DNA of 64,000 bases from Ridgeia piscesae (lineage: Eukaryota; Annelida; Polychaeta; Sabellida; Siboglinidae): positions 62,001-126,000 of the forward strand of contig JAODUO010000156.1 in assembly GCA_025642075.2 (NCBI GenBank). Direction: 5' to 3'. The notes under the pieces are model-generated. The model searched no databases, was not told where the DNA came from, and saw nothing but the letters and a program-made list of their open reading frames with translations. Positions 1 to 11,654 of the stretch are shown here, piece after piece (the stretch's first letter is position 1; each line of letters begins with the position of its first letter). The translations under genes were made by a program, and so were the position numbers.

Positions 1-212
1 TGTGACGAGTCATCTGACGTCTGATCCAGAACATTAACTGGCTAGAACTCTTAAAAGATAATTTTAAAATAAAAGCAGTCCTTTTTTCCCAAGGAGTCGC
101 AGAGGGTCCATGAAAATGTTGATTCTAAGATGAAAACTGTATGGGTGGAAAGGCCATCTGCATACACATACCGGTACATGCTACCTCGATTAATGTTAGA
201 TTCTCTCACTAG

Positions 213-368
213 GTGAGGAGCATTACAACTGTATCTCAGCACTCATCAAATCAATGCGTGGCTCCAATGACAGTGCTGCCATCTACTGGCTAAGTAGAAT
301 GCTGGAAGGAGGGGAAGACCCAAAGTTTGTTGCACGTCGGCTCATTATATTTGCGAGTGAGGACATTG
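213..368 (+). CDS. WRNIP1: WRNIP1 exon a (first in window)
   Basis: The acceptor is ...tcactag before 213 and the donor is gtagga at 369. The first two bases complete a glycine codon from an upstream exon outside the window. It encodes [18 protein letters not shown] through FASEDIG and ends after the first base of a glycine codon. Bases 1-212 are intron. Confidence 0.9.
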
Positions 369-3300
369 GTAGGACATGGCTGCTTTCTGTTTATATTTGT
401 GAAGTGTATGATGTTTATCATAAATTGTTTCCAATTAAAAAAAATTATTGCTTAAATTGATTACATTTGTTGTCTGAGTAATTATATATGGTATTGTAAT
501 CATTCCACCCCTAATAAGAATACAGAGCTACACGTTCTTGTTACTAACTGCGCTCGTGTAATACTTACTTTTGTACAGCCACATAGGAATCTTCATCTTG
601 ACTTGATACGCCAAAGCATGTGCATGTTGTTATTGTTGATGTGGCATTCCGATCTCGCATGGAGCACATGATCGAAATAGTGCAGGAGGTTGACAGTGCA
701 ACATGCTTTGCTTTTGCCAGCAGTACCAGGCAGGTGTAATGACAAAAGTTTTTACTTAACAATTACAAATAAGTATGCATTTTTTATTAAATCAACATGT
801 GACTATGCACATTAGTTAGACATTCACATAATATTGATGTTATTAGCCATGGCCATTCGTTTAGTACTGCTTTTTTACCTGCAGGTGTTGCTGACTCACA
901 GTCACTGGTGCTTGGTGTCGCCACCTACCAGGCATGTCACTTTATCGGCATGCCTGAATGTGCTGTAAGTATCTTGTATGGTTTCGGGACAAAACTATTT
1001 TCAGGACAGTTAAGCACTCCTGTTATTAGCAGCTCTTTTCTGTACATGTACACATCCTACTAATGTACCAGGACTGTATGCATTTTTATAACCTACTTTG
1101 ATTCAGTAGTAAATTCACATGGAAGTCACCGCATTTAGACAAAAAGACAATGCATTCAACAGTTCCTTTTTCCAATAAAATACATTACGTTCAGTTCATG
1201 TCTGGAAGAGCATATGTTATTACTCCATCACAAGTCTAATTCCTTGACTGTGAAGTTTGGTGCCACGATACAATTTATTTCAACATTAACGAGAGGCACC
1301 ATAGTGTAGTGGTCACCACATACACCTGGCACACCAGTGGCCCGGGTTCAATACCCGGTTACAGCAGGCATGGTATATTTGGTGTTAAAACCTGGCTCTT
1401 GACATTGGGGACTGTGTACCCTTGTGAATCACATTAATGTCAGTCCCATCTCAATCTGGGACGTAAAGGAACCACTGAGGACGACAAGCACCCTGGCAAT
1501 GACCACCCTCAGTGCCAGCATGGCTTGGCTGAAATGTTCTGAAAAAGACTGAGACTAGTTTAATGAGACCTCAGATAATTGTGCATAAAACGATTTGACT
1601 AACAGACATCATCAGTGTTGCCATTGGGGGCCGGTGGTACTGATATGGTTAAATGGATAGTGAGTGCTGAGTTACCCAGAAATTACAATGTGAAAAAACA
1701 TTACCTTTTAGCCTCATCCCAGTCCGTGATTATATATCACACCTGCAAATGTGCTCACTGGTGTGCCTGCAAAATTCTCATACATGCAAATCTGACAGAC
1801 TAACTTAAATTACAGCAGTAGACCTTGCGTTTGATGCTGTGGTTACAGCTGAACCTGGCACACTGTGTTGTACATATGTCACGAGCACCCAAGTCAACTG
1901 AGACCTACACAGCACTGAAGAAAGCCCGTGAGAGCATCAGACACCACCAGGGGCTGCTACCTGCCGTCCCGCTACATCTCCGGAATGCTCCAACAAAGCT
2001 GATGAAGGACCTGAGTAAGTTCTCATGAAAATGTTCACCAATATTTGAAAATTTGAATCAAAATTCTCTGTTTCATGACTATCCAGTTTCACATCTACAT
2101 TTTGGTTAACACAACTCGGTTCCAGAAGAATGTGACCTTTGGTAGCTGAGACCAAATTATATTAACCAGTGGTAATTATGAAAGAAAATTTGATTCAAGT
2201 TGAGTTAATGGTTATAACAAACAGTGCAACTGCAGCATGAATAGTGCATCAGCTGCTGCTGTGTAGTTTGGGGCAGTTCTTTTTACCCAATGTTGCTAGT
2301 CTCTTAGATGAAAAATAAAAAGCTTTGATCCTCAAAAACTCAAAATATACTTGGTGGTTCACTACCATGTTGACAATTGAATCTGCAAACGTCTTTGTTC
2401 ACTTTCCATCTAGGATTTTTCTGTTGTGGCATATATAGTCACATATCTTCCCATCAGCGAAACACTTGACCCCATCGTCATCCAAACATTTGTGGGATTT
2501 GATTTGACTTAGCCTGCAGCCTGCCAACTTTCTGGTTTTACGTAACAACAAATACTAAACATATTTTACATATTTTAAAACAACCCAATTTGTTTATCTT
2601 ATTTGTTATCACTATTTGTACTTCAATTTGTAATACACCTTCACATTATCTCTGTTTGATAATTAATTTTACTTGTTTTAGTTTTTAAGACAAATATCAC
2701 TAGTTGTTTTCTACACTCATAATACAATTACATATTTATATTTCTTAATATTTTTATTATGGACCGAAGGAAACAAAGTATTAGCCTACTAAACGTTAAT
2801 ATGCAGTCAATCTGTGCAAAGAAACTAGAATTTCAGCTCATAATAGAGGACACAAAACCTGACGTCATAGTTGCATGTGAAACATGGCTCATGGCTTGAA
2901 GCCTGCCGTTAACTGCAGTGAATTTATGCCATCCGGATATGACCCTCCTCTCAGGAAAGATCAGGCTGATGGCTATGGAGGGGTCCTGATTGCTATAAAG
3001 ACTGGACTAACCGCTGAACAGTTAATGATACTGACGCTGTGCGAGTTGGTTGCTGTAAAACTCAACACCTCAAATACTCCGCTCATTGTAGTTGGAATTT
3101 ACAGCACTACAGATAACAATACTGACTCCATGTGTGACGCCATATCCAGCATTGCCAGGAAATTCCCAAACACTCCTATGGATAACAGGAGACATAAACC
3201 TCCCGGATGTCCAGTGGAAAACAAACACTGTATCGAAACATCAGTATCCAAAACAAATGTGACGTGTTCTAACGAAATGAGTCGTATGTCCAAAAAAACA

Positions 3301-6300
3301 ATTATGGAGATATCTCAAACACAGCCAAAGTTATTGGACGCTGAACATGCCTAGGGTAGAAAGTTTCAAATGGAGAAAAACGCATTTGAAGTTCGCAGTC
3401 ACATAAGCACACAGTCGAGTACGTTGTCGATCCAAAATCGGCCGTTTTGCTTCTAATACTCCATTTTATGCATTCGAAATAAACTACCAAGGCATGTTCG
3501 CTGTCGAAGATATATCATGCTAACTGTTTACTGAAATTATTACAACATAATCCGAGTATTTAGCAATGTTTTGTAGCAGCGACCCGATCAATTCCACGTT
3601 GTTTACGGCTAGCGAGAGCGCACTGCACCTGCGCGCACAGCTCTACGCCAATCAGGGCCCCGCTGTCAGCTCCTCACGGCGTCTAGTGACGTTTATTCAC
3701 AGATAGACCTCTCGCATTAAGCGCTGCTATTGGCTTATACTGACGTCAGTGGGGATTTCTACTACAAGAATCCGAAAGAGGGCGTCCAGGGCTTTCCTGT
3801 AGTACTAAATAAGTTCGCCATGCGTTGAGGGAAACCCCAAAGAATGCGACATGAACTAGTGCGATTTATCGGTTCTGTTTTACGAAATTCATGCCTGAAA
3901 TGTTACGTAGTGTGTCTAAAAAGGCTATAAACTGTACTAAATAATAATATAAACGAGAAATAAGCATTGTCAATTGACAAAAAAGATACCAAAGTATATT
4001 TTGGTGAAGTCAAAATCGTCGAAATTCATCGTTGCATGTTTATGCGGTGTTTTCTCAAAATCAAGTTCGCTGACATACGACTCATTTCGTTAGAACACGT
4101 CACAAATAAACAAACACTTTCTCGACACATTCTCCATGCTGGGCCTATCCCAAATGGTCATGTTCCCAACAAGAGTTGACAACACCCTAGATGTCTTCCT
4201 CACGAATCGGCCATCCCTCGTTAACAGGTGCGAACCAGTACCAGGATCAGTGACCACGATGCAGCCTTTACGTACATCTTGCCAAAAACACATAGACCTA
4301 TCCAGAGGACGATTCACATATGGCGGAAAGCAGCCAGCAGGCTGATCCACGATGAGCTGGAAACATTCGCTGATGAGCTACAAAATGACCACAACCTAGA
4401 TACACTAGTAGACACACTGTGGGCGTTGTTTGTTGCCAGGTGCAAACAAGTACTAGTCAAGCATGTCCCTACAACCTAGATACACCAGTAGACACACTGT
4501 GGGCATTGTTTGTTGCCAGGTGCAAACAAGTACTAGTCAAGCATGTCCCTACAACCTAGACACACCAGTAGACACACTGTGGGCATTGTTTGTTGCCAGG
4601 TGCAAACAAGTACTAGTCAAGCACGTCCCTACAACCTAGATACACCAGTAGATACACTGTGGGCGTTGTTTGTTGCCAGGTGCAAACAAGTACTAGTCAA
4701 GCACGTCCCTACAACCTAGATACACCAGTAGATACACTGTGGGCGTTGTTCGTTGCCAGGTGCAAACAAGTACTAGTCAAGCACGTCCCTACAACCTAGA
4801 TACACCAGTAGACACACTGTGGGCGTTGTTCGTTGCTAGGTGCAAACAAGTACTAGTCAAGCAGGTCCCTACAACCTAGATACACCAGTAGATACACTGT
4901 GGGTGTTGTTCGATGCCAGGTGCAAACAAATACTAGCCAAGCATGTCCCTACAACCTAGATACACCAGTAGACACACTGTGGGCGTTGTTCGTTGCCAGG
5001 TGCAAACAAGTACTAGCCAAGCACGTCCCTACAACCTAGATACACCAGTAGACACACTGTGGGCGTCGTTCGTTGCTAGGTGCAAACAAGTACTAGTCAA
5101 GCACGTCCCTACAACCTAGATACACCAGTAGATACACTGTGGGCGTTGTTCGTTGCCAGGTGCAAACAAGTACTAGTCAAGCACGTCCCTACAACCTAGA
5201 TACACCAGTAGACACACTGTGGGCGTTGTTCGTTGCTAGGTGCAAACAAGTACTAGTCAAGCACGTCCCTACAACCTAGATACACCAGTAGATACACTGT
5301 GGGCGTTGTTCGTTGCCAGGTGCAAACAAGTACTAGTCAAGCACGTCCCTACAACCTAGATACACCAGTAGATACACTGTGGGCGTTGTTCGTTGCCAGG
5401 TGCAAACAAGTACTAGTCAAGCACGTCCCTACAACCTAGATACACCAGTAGACACACTGTGGGCGTTGTTCGTTGCTAGGTGCAAACAAGTACTAGTCAA
5501 GCACGTCCCTACAACCTAGATACACCAGTAGATACACTGTGGGTGTTGTTCGATGCCAGGTGCAAACAAATACTAGCCAAGCACGTCCCTACAACCTAGA
5601 TACACCAGTGGACACACTGTGGGCGTTGTTCGTTGCCAAGTGCAAACAAATACTAGCCAAGCACGTCCCTACAACCTAGATACACCAGTAGACACACTGT
5701 GGGCGTTGTTCGTTGCTAGGTGCAAACAAGTACTAGTCAAGTACGTCCCTACAACCTAGATACACCAGTAGATACACTGTGGGCGTTGTTCGTTGCTAGG
5801 TGCAAACAAGTACTAGTCAAGCACGTCCCTACAACCTAGATACACCAGTAGACACACTGTGGGCGTTGTTCGTTGCTAGGTGCAAACAAGTACTAGTCAA
5901 GCATGTCCCTACAACCTAGATACACCAGTAGATACACTGTGGGCGTTGTTCGTTGCCAGGTGCAAACAAGTACTAGTCAAGCACGTCCCTACAACCTAGA
6001 TACACCAGTAGACACATTGTGGGCGTTGTTCGTTGCCAGGTGCAAACAAGTACTAGGCAGGCACGTCCCTACAAAACTCTTCATGACGTTACAACCAACC
6101 CTGGGCCAAGAGAAAAATTTGAAATTTTTCACAAAAGAAAAAGAAGTACTTCAAGAAGGCACAACATACTAAGTGTGCCCACGACCAGACAAAATATCGT
6201 GAAATAAAAATCCTAGCCCAATCAGAGTGCCAAAAGGCATACTACAAGTACATAAATTCCATGCTAGACATACACAATCAAAATGAGGTATATCTAAGGA

Positions 6301-8428
6301 AGTTCTGGTCCTTCATCAAAAGCAAAAAGAAGGAAAACAGCGGTGTTGCCCCACTCGTGAAGAATGGCACTGTTCATAGTGACAGCCAAGCTGAAGCTGA
6401 CATTCTTAACAAGCAGTTAACATTAGTATTCACCATTGGAAACGTGAGCAATGCTCCGAGTATGGGAGTGAGCCCATACAGCGAATTACCACATATCAAA
6501 GTATCTGTAGCAGGAGTGAGAACATTACTGGAAGCCATCAAACCCCACAAGGCCACAGGACCAGACGGGATCCCAGCTAGACTTCTGACAGATTATGCTG
6601 CCGACTTAGCACCAGTGCTCTCACACATCTACCAGGCATCACTTAACCAAGGAAGAGTACTAGCAGATTGGAAGCAAGCCTGGGTCATAACAGTGTTCAA
6701 GAAAGGAGCGAGAAACTCTCCTTCGAACTACAGACCTATATCTATCACAAGCATCGCCTGCAAGACATTGGAACACATCATACACGGTAACTTAATGAAC
6801 CACTTGGAACGTCACAACATCCCATGGGTGCTGTAAACGTAGATCCTGTGAGGCGCAACTCATTCAAGCTGTCGACGACCTGCAAATTGCTTCAATGAGG
6901 GTGGCCAGATCAACGTTGTGCTGTTGGACTTCTCAAAGGTGTTTGACAAAGTGCCCCACCACAATCTGGCAACCAAACTCCATCACTACGGTGTGCGAGA
7001 GAAGACACTGGAAGGGGTGAAAAGCTTTCTAAGCAGCCGCACACAGGAAGTGATCCTGGAAGGGAAAAAGTCTTCACCGACCCCAATGACATCAGGCGTC
7101 CCACAGGGATCTGCACTTGCCCCCATCCTCTTCCTTTGCTACATGAACGATCTACCAAACCAAGTTTCCTCAACTATACAACTCTGCTGACGACTGTCTC
7201 CTATATCGCAACATCAACGCAACACATGACGCAGAGACATTGCAAGAAGACACAGACAAACTGCAAACATGTGAAGCGGGCTGGCTGATGGAGCGTAATC
7301 CAGACAAACTGCAAACATGTGGAGCGGACTGGCTGATGGAGTGTAATCCAGACAAATGTGAAGTCATCCGAATCACTAACGGAAGGAAAACGAAAAGTGT
7401 CACCAATTACTCCATACATTAACACCAACTAAAGGAGGTTAAAGGCACCAAGTACCTTGGAGTAACCATAGACAGAACTCTGTCTTGGAATGATCATATC
7501 AACAGCGTGACAAAGAAAGTCAACTACACAAGGGCCTTCCTACAGCGCAACATCAACAGATGCCCTGAGGCTATCAAAACATTATGCTACCAAACGTTTG
7601 TCAGGCCAATCGTGGAGTATGCATCGACAGTATAGGATCTGTCCACAGAGAAGAACATCAAATCTGTGGAGAACGTGCAGCGACAGGCTGCCCGCTTCGT
7701 GAAGAGCGACTACCGTCGACGCAGCGTGTGACCACCATGCTTGAAAGCCTGAACTGGGAGACCCTTGCGAGCAGGCGGGCAGAAGCCAAGCTTGTAATGT
7801 TGTACGGCATGGATGGAACCTAGTGGATATAACAACATCCTCACTCACAGCTGCTCCTATACGCACCAGAGGCAACACACACCGCTAATTACAACCTTCC
7901 ACCCACATCAAAGTCTACAAACACTCCTTCTTTCCGAGCACCATCAAGTCATGGAACAAATGCACACAACAGCTAGTTAGCAAAATCACTTGACTCATTT
8001 AGAAGGCGCTTGCAGTCAATGCCTACATAAATACATATTTATGTTTTAGTACCCCCCATCCCCGTGCAACACCACCCACTACTTGCTACCGACCAAGCTC
8101 GACAATACTCTAGTCACATACATACGTGGCTACTATAGAGTGCTGAGCTATAATAATAATAAGAAGAATTTTTTTACGAATTAAAATAAATACTGACCTT
8201 TAGAATAGAATTATGAGAAATACTGTTATACGACCTGACAGACTAGCTTATGTGAATAAATAAGAGTTTGAATTCTGGATTTGAATTGATCATTTATATT
8301 GGTTTCCTTTTGTTACAGACTATGGTGTTGGATATCAATATAACCCAGCATGCACTGGACCAGTGGAACAGGACTATCTACCTCCAGAACTACTTGGTGT
8401 CAATTTCTTTGCAAAAGATGCCACCTAA
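213..8428 (+). CDS. WRNIP1: WRNIP1, C-terminal part (last four exons)
   Basis: This is the 3' end of the gene for WRNIP1 (Werner helicase-interacting protein 1, the eukaryotic relative of MgsA/RarA), an AAA+ ATPase that acts at stalled replication forks. Joined exons 213-368, 885-964, 1849-2014 and 8319-8428 encode 169 residues and a TAA stop. Recognisable blocks are [82 protein letters not shown] and YGVGYQYNP, in the order and spacing of the region after the AAA+ core in animal WRNIP1. Every junction has GT and AG and keeps frame. The AAA+ core with Walker motifs and the UBZ finger lie left of the window; the family is about 650 residues. The last intron is 6.3 kb and holds a LINE. Identification is firm; the exact species ortholog is untested. 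Confidence 0.93.
885..964 (+). CDS. WRNIP1: WRNIP1 exon b
   Basis: The acceptor is tttttacctgcag and the donor is gtaagt. It encodes [20 protein letters not shown] followed by GMPECA. The CHFIGMPEC block is nearly invariant in WRNIP1/MgsA proteins. The exon is too short for simple ORF finding. Confidence 0.9.
1291..1545 (+). repeat. tRNA-derived SINE (Val-like head)
   Basis: In WRNIP1 intron b-c, a head resembling tRNA-Val carries an A-box-like TAGTGTAGTGG (about 1311-1321) and a B-box-like GGGTTCAATACCC (about 1344-1356). It is followed by a unique body to about 1545. The anticodon arm and acceptor stem do not pair properly, so this is a SINE rather than a functional tRNA gene. No second copy was noticed here. 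Confidence 0.55.
1849..2014 (+). CDS. WRNIP1: WRNIP1 exon c
   Basis: The acceptor is gtggttacag and the donor is gtaagt. It encodes [20 protein letters not shown], then a helical stretch ending in [16 protein letters not shown], the conserved C-terminal domain motif. The upstream in-frame ATG at 1825 is intronic sequence, not the start. Confidence 0.92.
3259..4103 (+). mobile_element. TIR element family M4, copy 1 (TSD AAAT)
   Basis: A perfect 32-bp terminal inverted repeat starts GTGACGTGTTCTAACG and ends with its complement at 4103. Direct repeats AAAT flank it (3255-3258 and 4104-4107). It interrupts the endonuclease region of the LINE; LINE reading resumes after it. No transposase ORF was found. 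Copies 2 and 3 are at 57840-58296 and 55904-56767. It carries a TGACGTCA palindrome at 3741-3748 next to a CCAAT-type box (ATTGG). Confidence 0.85.
4391..6070 (+). repeat. 80-bp minisatellite, 21 units, inside LINE sequence
   Basis: Twenty-one head-to-tail 80-bp units start at 4391, 4471 and so on to 5991, each beginning acaacctaga. The unit derives from LINE coding sequence ([15 protein letters not shown]). Since 80 is not a multiple of 3, the array breaks the frame. Units differ at a few diagnostic positions (gacaca/gataca, gctagg/gccagg), which reveal higher-order structure. Confidence 0.95.
6261..7823 (+). pseudogene. LINE reverse transcriptase remnant
   Basis: This is the RT part of the WRNIP1-intron LINE. 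Open segments 6261-6836 (191 residues, RT fingers), 6918-7190 (motifs A and B) and later pieces up to 7823 follow one another in different frames. The catalytic Asp-Asp box is split by a frameshift around 7185 (sequence reads as ...[10 protein letters not shown] across the shift). A short local duplication of DKLQTC with GWLME/DWLME lies at 7257-7345. No intact product is possible. Confidence 0.75.
8319..8428 (+). CDS. WRNIP1: WRNIP1 terminal exon
   Basis: The acceptor is ccttttgttacag. The first two bases complete an Asn codon, then [35 protein letters not shown] and TAA. This matches the usual WRNIP1 C-terminus (YGKGYKYNP...PEELRGVDFF). The exon sits 6.3 kb from its neighbour because a LINE fills the intron. 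Confidence 0.92.
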
Positions 8429-9186
8429 AATCCAGAATATCTTTTAACGTCATTTTGACAACAAATGTCAAAACATTAATACACATGTACAGGATTCCAA
8501 CCTATGATGTTGAATTACCAACTGTAGTGAGATTCTAAACAACACGTTTTTATCCACATATATATTGATGCCGGATTTGGTTAAATTCCTAGTGTGAAAT
8601 GTAGAGATACCTCTCTGAATCCTCGATATCCCTCATAGAGGTTTCGGTGTTGGACTGCTAGCTCTCGGTGGCTGTGACTTTGTTAGTGGTCATCACATGA
8701 CAACATTTCCAGGAAGGTTGTATCCGGTGTCTCTGTCCATCGCTGGCCATCTCTCTGATCTGATCTTCACCAGATGTTGTTTGTTCTTTCTTGTGAGCAC
8801 TATGGTTTGTTTGGCCATGATGTGGCCCTCTTTCACTGTGTTCTCTTACTGCTGTGATTGGGCAACTCGTGTTTCTGTGTTCTTTGAGTCTGCTCCATTA
8901 GTTTCACTTACTTTTGTACCCAAAATATAGAAAATTCAACCTAAAACGTGTCATGTTCTAGATTGGTGAGATATAATCAAATTTATATAATAGCAAAATA
9001 AATCATTAAATTTTGGTTTTGCACTAATGATTGACATTTGACTGTTGTGTACCTATGTTTATATTGTGTTTCCATATAAGGTTGTGTGATTTAGAACTGA
9101 TTACTAATGTTTTAAAAACATTCCATTTCAAAGCAATACAGGGCATGGTGAATTTGTTACCATTACTAAAAAACTGATGTATACAT

Positions 9187-9192
9187 AATAAA
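9187..9192 (+). other. Candidate WRNIP1 polyadenylation signal
   Basis: An AATAAA lies about 760 bp after the WRNIP1 stop and is followed by a T/GT-rich stretch. Other AATAAA matches at 8997 and 9285 are alternatives. The 8429-9187 interval would be 3' UTR; nothing else is recognised in it. Confidence 0.35.
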
Positions 9193-9949
9193 TGTGTTTC
9201 TGTATAGCCTTTTTATACAGTATTTGTTTTATTCACAACACTTCAATTGTAACTGACAATATATAAAATGTGTAAAATTATTAATAAATAGTGTATTCCA
9301 CATCAGTTGTGCATTGATAGTTGGAGTCGACCGTCACTTGTGAACCACTGGTCAACCCAGAAACTTACCCATTCAATACCATAATAGCAGAAATCAAACT
9401 TAACTCTCGTTCCTGCACATGAGGCGAGTAGAAATGTATGGGTAACCGTTGGGTAGCACTAGTTGCCTGGGTGAGTACCACGGTAGTTATTTCCCACTTG
9501 AGATCTTGTATGATATTTATTGATGACATAGGGTATGAATTTGAGAACACACTGTATATGTAATTATGTATGCAAATGACTACACCCTATTCTATGATAT
9601 CCTGTAAGATCAGATCCAGTAATTGTATGTTTGTACACACTGCATAGCCTAGTGGTTTATATCCCTATTCTATAATGGGACTAGCCCAATTACTGGTAGG
9701 GTATATACCCCATAGAACTATGCCCACCTACCCGGGGTAGTTATTGAGTAACTGAGATAGTAACAGAACAACCATATACCTACTATAGCTTACTTTATTG
9801 TGTATACCTATGTAATAAAATGGATATTGCTATAAACATAAAATTATATCATGGAGTTATCACTCACATACGAAGCAGGAACAACACATCTGGTGACAAG
9901 GATTACCCTTTGTGACGTATAGTCACATAATGAGATGTGTTATGACTCC

Positions 9950-10700
9950 ACTCCTGTACAGGTATCTGGAGAGAGGAACTGGGCATACAAATGGAAAGTA
10001 ACCATTTGACCCAACCAAGTTCAAAGCCATGACCGTCTCAAAAAAGAGGAATCCAACAATGTCAGACGTATTCTTCGGAAACATCAAACTACCACAGAAA
10101 GATAAGCTGGAAATCTTAGGTATAACTGATGATAGAAAGCTCACCTGGACTAAGCACATTTGCAACATTACAGTCAGAGTTGGACAGAAACTAGGAGCAC
10201 TATGGAAATTGCTAACAATTATTAGTAACAAACTGAATGTTGTGGGGTAGTCACAGCATACAAAGTGTCACTGAGTACGCTTCACTATGCTGGATAAGTG
10301 CCTCAAACACCACACTTAAACTTCGATTTCGACTCCATCCAAAGTAAGGCACTGAGGATCAATGGTATAAAGGAACAGCTGGCAAAACTGGATCCAAACA
10401 TCCATAATTACATCACAGACATCAAAATGCACACCAGGTTAAGCGTGCCAGATCTGAAGCTAATACTACCTCAGCCTTTTGTGGTTAAGCAGGCAATCCG
10501 CACCAGTCTGCCTATGCCAAGTCATGCACTCAATGAATCAATCTCAAAAATTTACTATGCTGGCAAAACTTTCATCCACTCTGTGGTCCAGATCTGGAAT
10601 GGACTTCCAGACAGTTGGTGCAGCAATGGTGTTCAGTCTTGAGAGTCGTGTGCATCATCTTATTTCTTCAACAGGAAAGGGTTCTTTGTCATCTTTCTAA
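9950..10700 (+). pseudogene. LINE 3' fragment (RT thumb and C-terminus)
   Basis: Downstream of WRNIP1, the stretch 10029-10250 encodes LEILGITDDRKLTWTKHICN, the post-catalytic LGITIDxKLTWxxHI block of CR1/jockey-type LINE RTs. 10298-10642 continues with SKALRINGI and a C-terminal region ending in VVQIWNGLPDSW. Frameshifts separate the pieces; motifs A to C are missing. It is a 5'-truncated dead copy. Confidence 0.65.
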
Positions 10701-11640
10701 CGCTAAGGTGCTGTGGACCATTGACTACATATACAGTGTATATACTGGTATGCCTGTATATGTGTAAGACCTGTTCATGTCCATTGTTTACAAAGGCATT
10801 TTATTAAAAAAAAATACTATTAATTTAATAATTACTTTCCATCATCAATTGTGAATTGGAGGTTAACCATGTCCACCAAAAAATAGAGTAGTCATTTTTC
10901 ATGGGGTGAGTAAAATTATTACAATGTTACTAGTTCTTCTGACATGTGGATAAATTGTATATCTTTGAACCCTGCATAATTTAATAGCTCATTGAGAACT
11001 GTTTTGTATACACTCCTTGTTTTAGGAACCCCTATACCAATCAATATCGAACAGTACAGGTCTTGCATGTGGTGTATGCAAAGGACAAAAAAAGACATGA
11101 ACTTGTAATGCAATTTCTCCATAATATTTGATGACTAAAAATCTGATGTGCTAAATAGTGGATAGCCAATAGGCCTTCTGGTGGAACCAAGTTAAATTTC
11201 AGCCAATCAATGGCAATCACTCATTTACCACATTCTGTTGCAACTGTATAAATTATGAGTGACTCTCTTCCTCTATTGATGCACCATTGCCACTATTTTA
11301 AAATAAAACTGGAGTTACAAATTTGTCTCCAAAAATGGCAAAATACAATTTTGGTTAAATCTTCGTTTTTAAAAGTGAAAATATTTGTATAATTTTTTTA
11401 TTACTTTATATTATTTCTTCAGAGTAACTGGTGTTGAGATTTTTTAGATTAAATAACTCGTTTCAGCTGGCAGAGGCTGACTCGTTTTAATGCTATTTTA
11501 TTCAAACTCTCCTTGTTTTTGGTATTTTTCCTGTGCAAACAATGTCAAAGCAGCCATACGTCGATTGCCACAACGAGGCTCGGCGCTAAACTTGCGAATA
11601 ATTGTGAACGATATTGTGGGTCTATGCAATCCAAACCATC
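10701..11640. other. Intergenic stretch upstream of SNRPD1
   Basis: AT-rich sequence with no coding similarity. Its last ~130 bp (from about 11510) has more CpG and should contain the SNRPD1 promoter and 5' UTR; no TATA box at a convincing position was seen. Confidence 0.4.
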
Positions 11641-11654
11641 ATGAAGCTAGTGCG
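11641..11654 (+). CDS. SNRPD1: SNRPD1 exon 1 coding part (14 bases)
   Basis: ATGAAGCTAGTGCG is followed by the donor GTATGT. It encodes M-K-L-V and two bases of Arg, completed by the G at 21752. Frame, donor and the MKLVR start of all Sm D1 proteins support it. It is 10.1 kb from exon 2 and invisible to ORF finding. Confidence 0.85.

Larger units (their letters stand above)
2758..7990 (+). mobile_element. Decayed non-LTR retrotransposon (LINE, CR1/jockey group) with later insertions
   Basis: In the last WRNIP1 intron, an ORF2-like sequence is readable in pieces. The apurinic endonuclease part runs 2770-3258 ([24 protein letters not shown], then [10 protein letters not shown] in another frame) and resumes after an inserted element at 4104 ([14 protein letters not shown]). 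The RT follows: [16 protein letters not shown] near 6540, [16 protein letters not shown] near 6730, motif [16 protein letters not shown] near 6920, motif [16 protein letters not shown] near 7095, and the thumb [15 protein letters not shown] near 7460. Several frameshifts and stops plus two expansions show it is dead. The end near 7990 is approximate. Assignment between CR1 and jockey clades needs alignment. Confidence 0.8.

Noticed and set aside
1291..1370. tRNA-Val gene
   Set aside because: Anticodon arm and acceptor stem are degenerate; it is a SINE head.
2884..3354. 156-aa ORF as a host gene
   Set aside because: It is LINE endonuclease sequence in one frame running into the M4 element.
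4391..6172. Possible CRISPR-like array of regular repeats
   Set aside because: Units are contiguous 80-bp tandem repeats with no unique spacers, and the setting is an animal intron.
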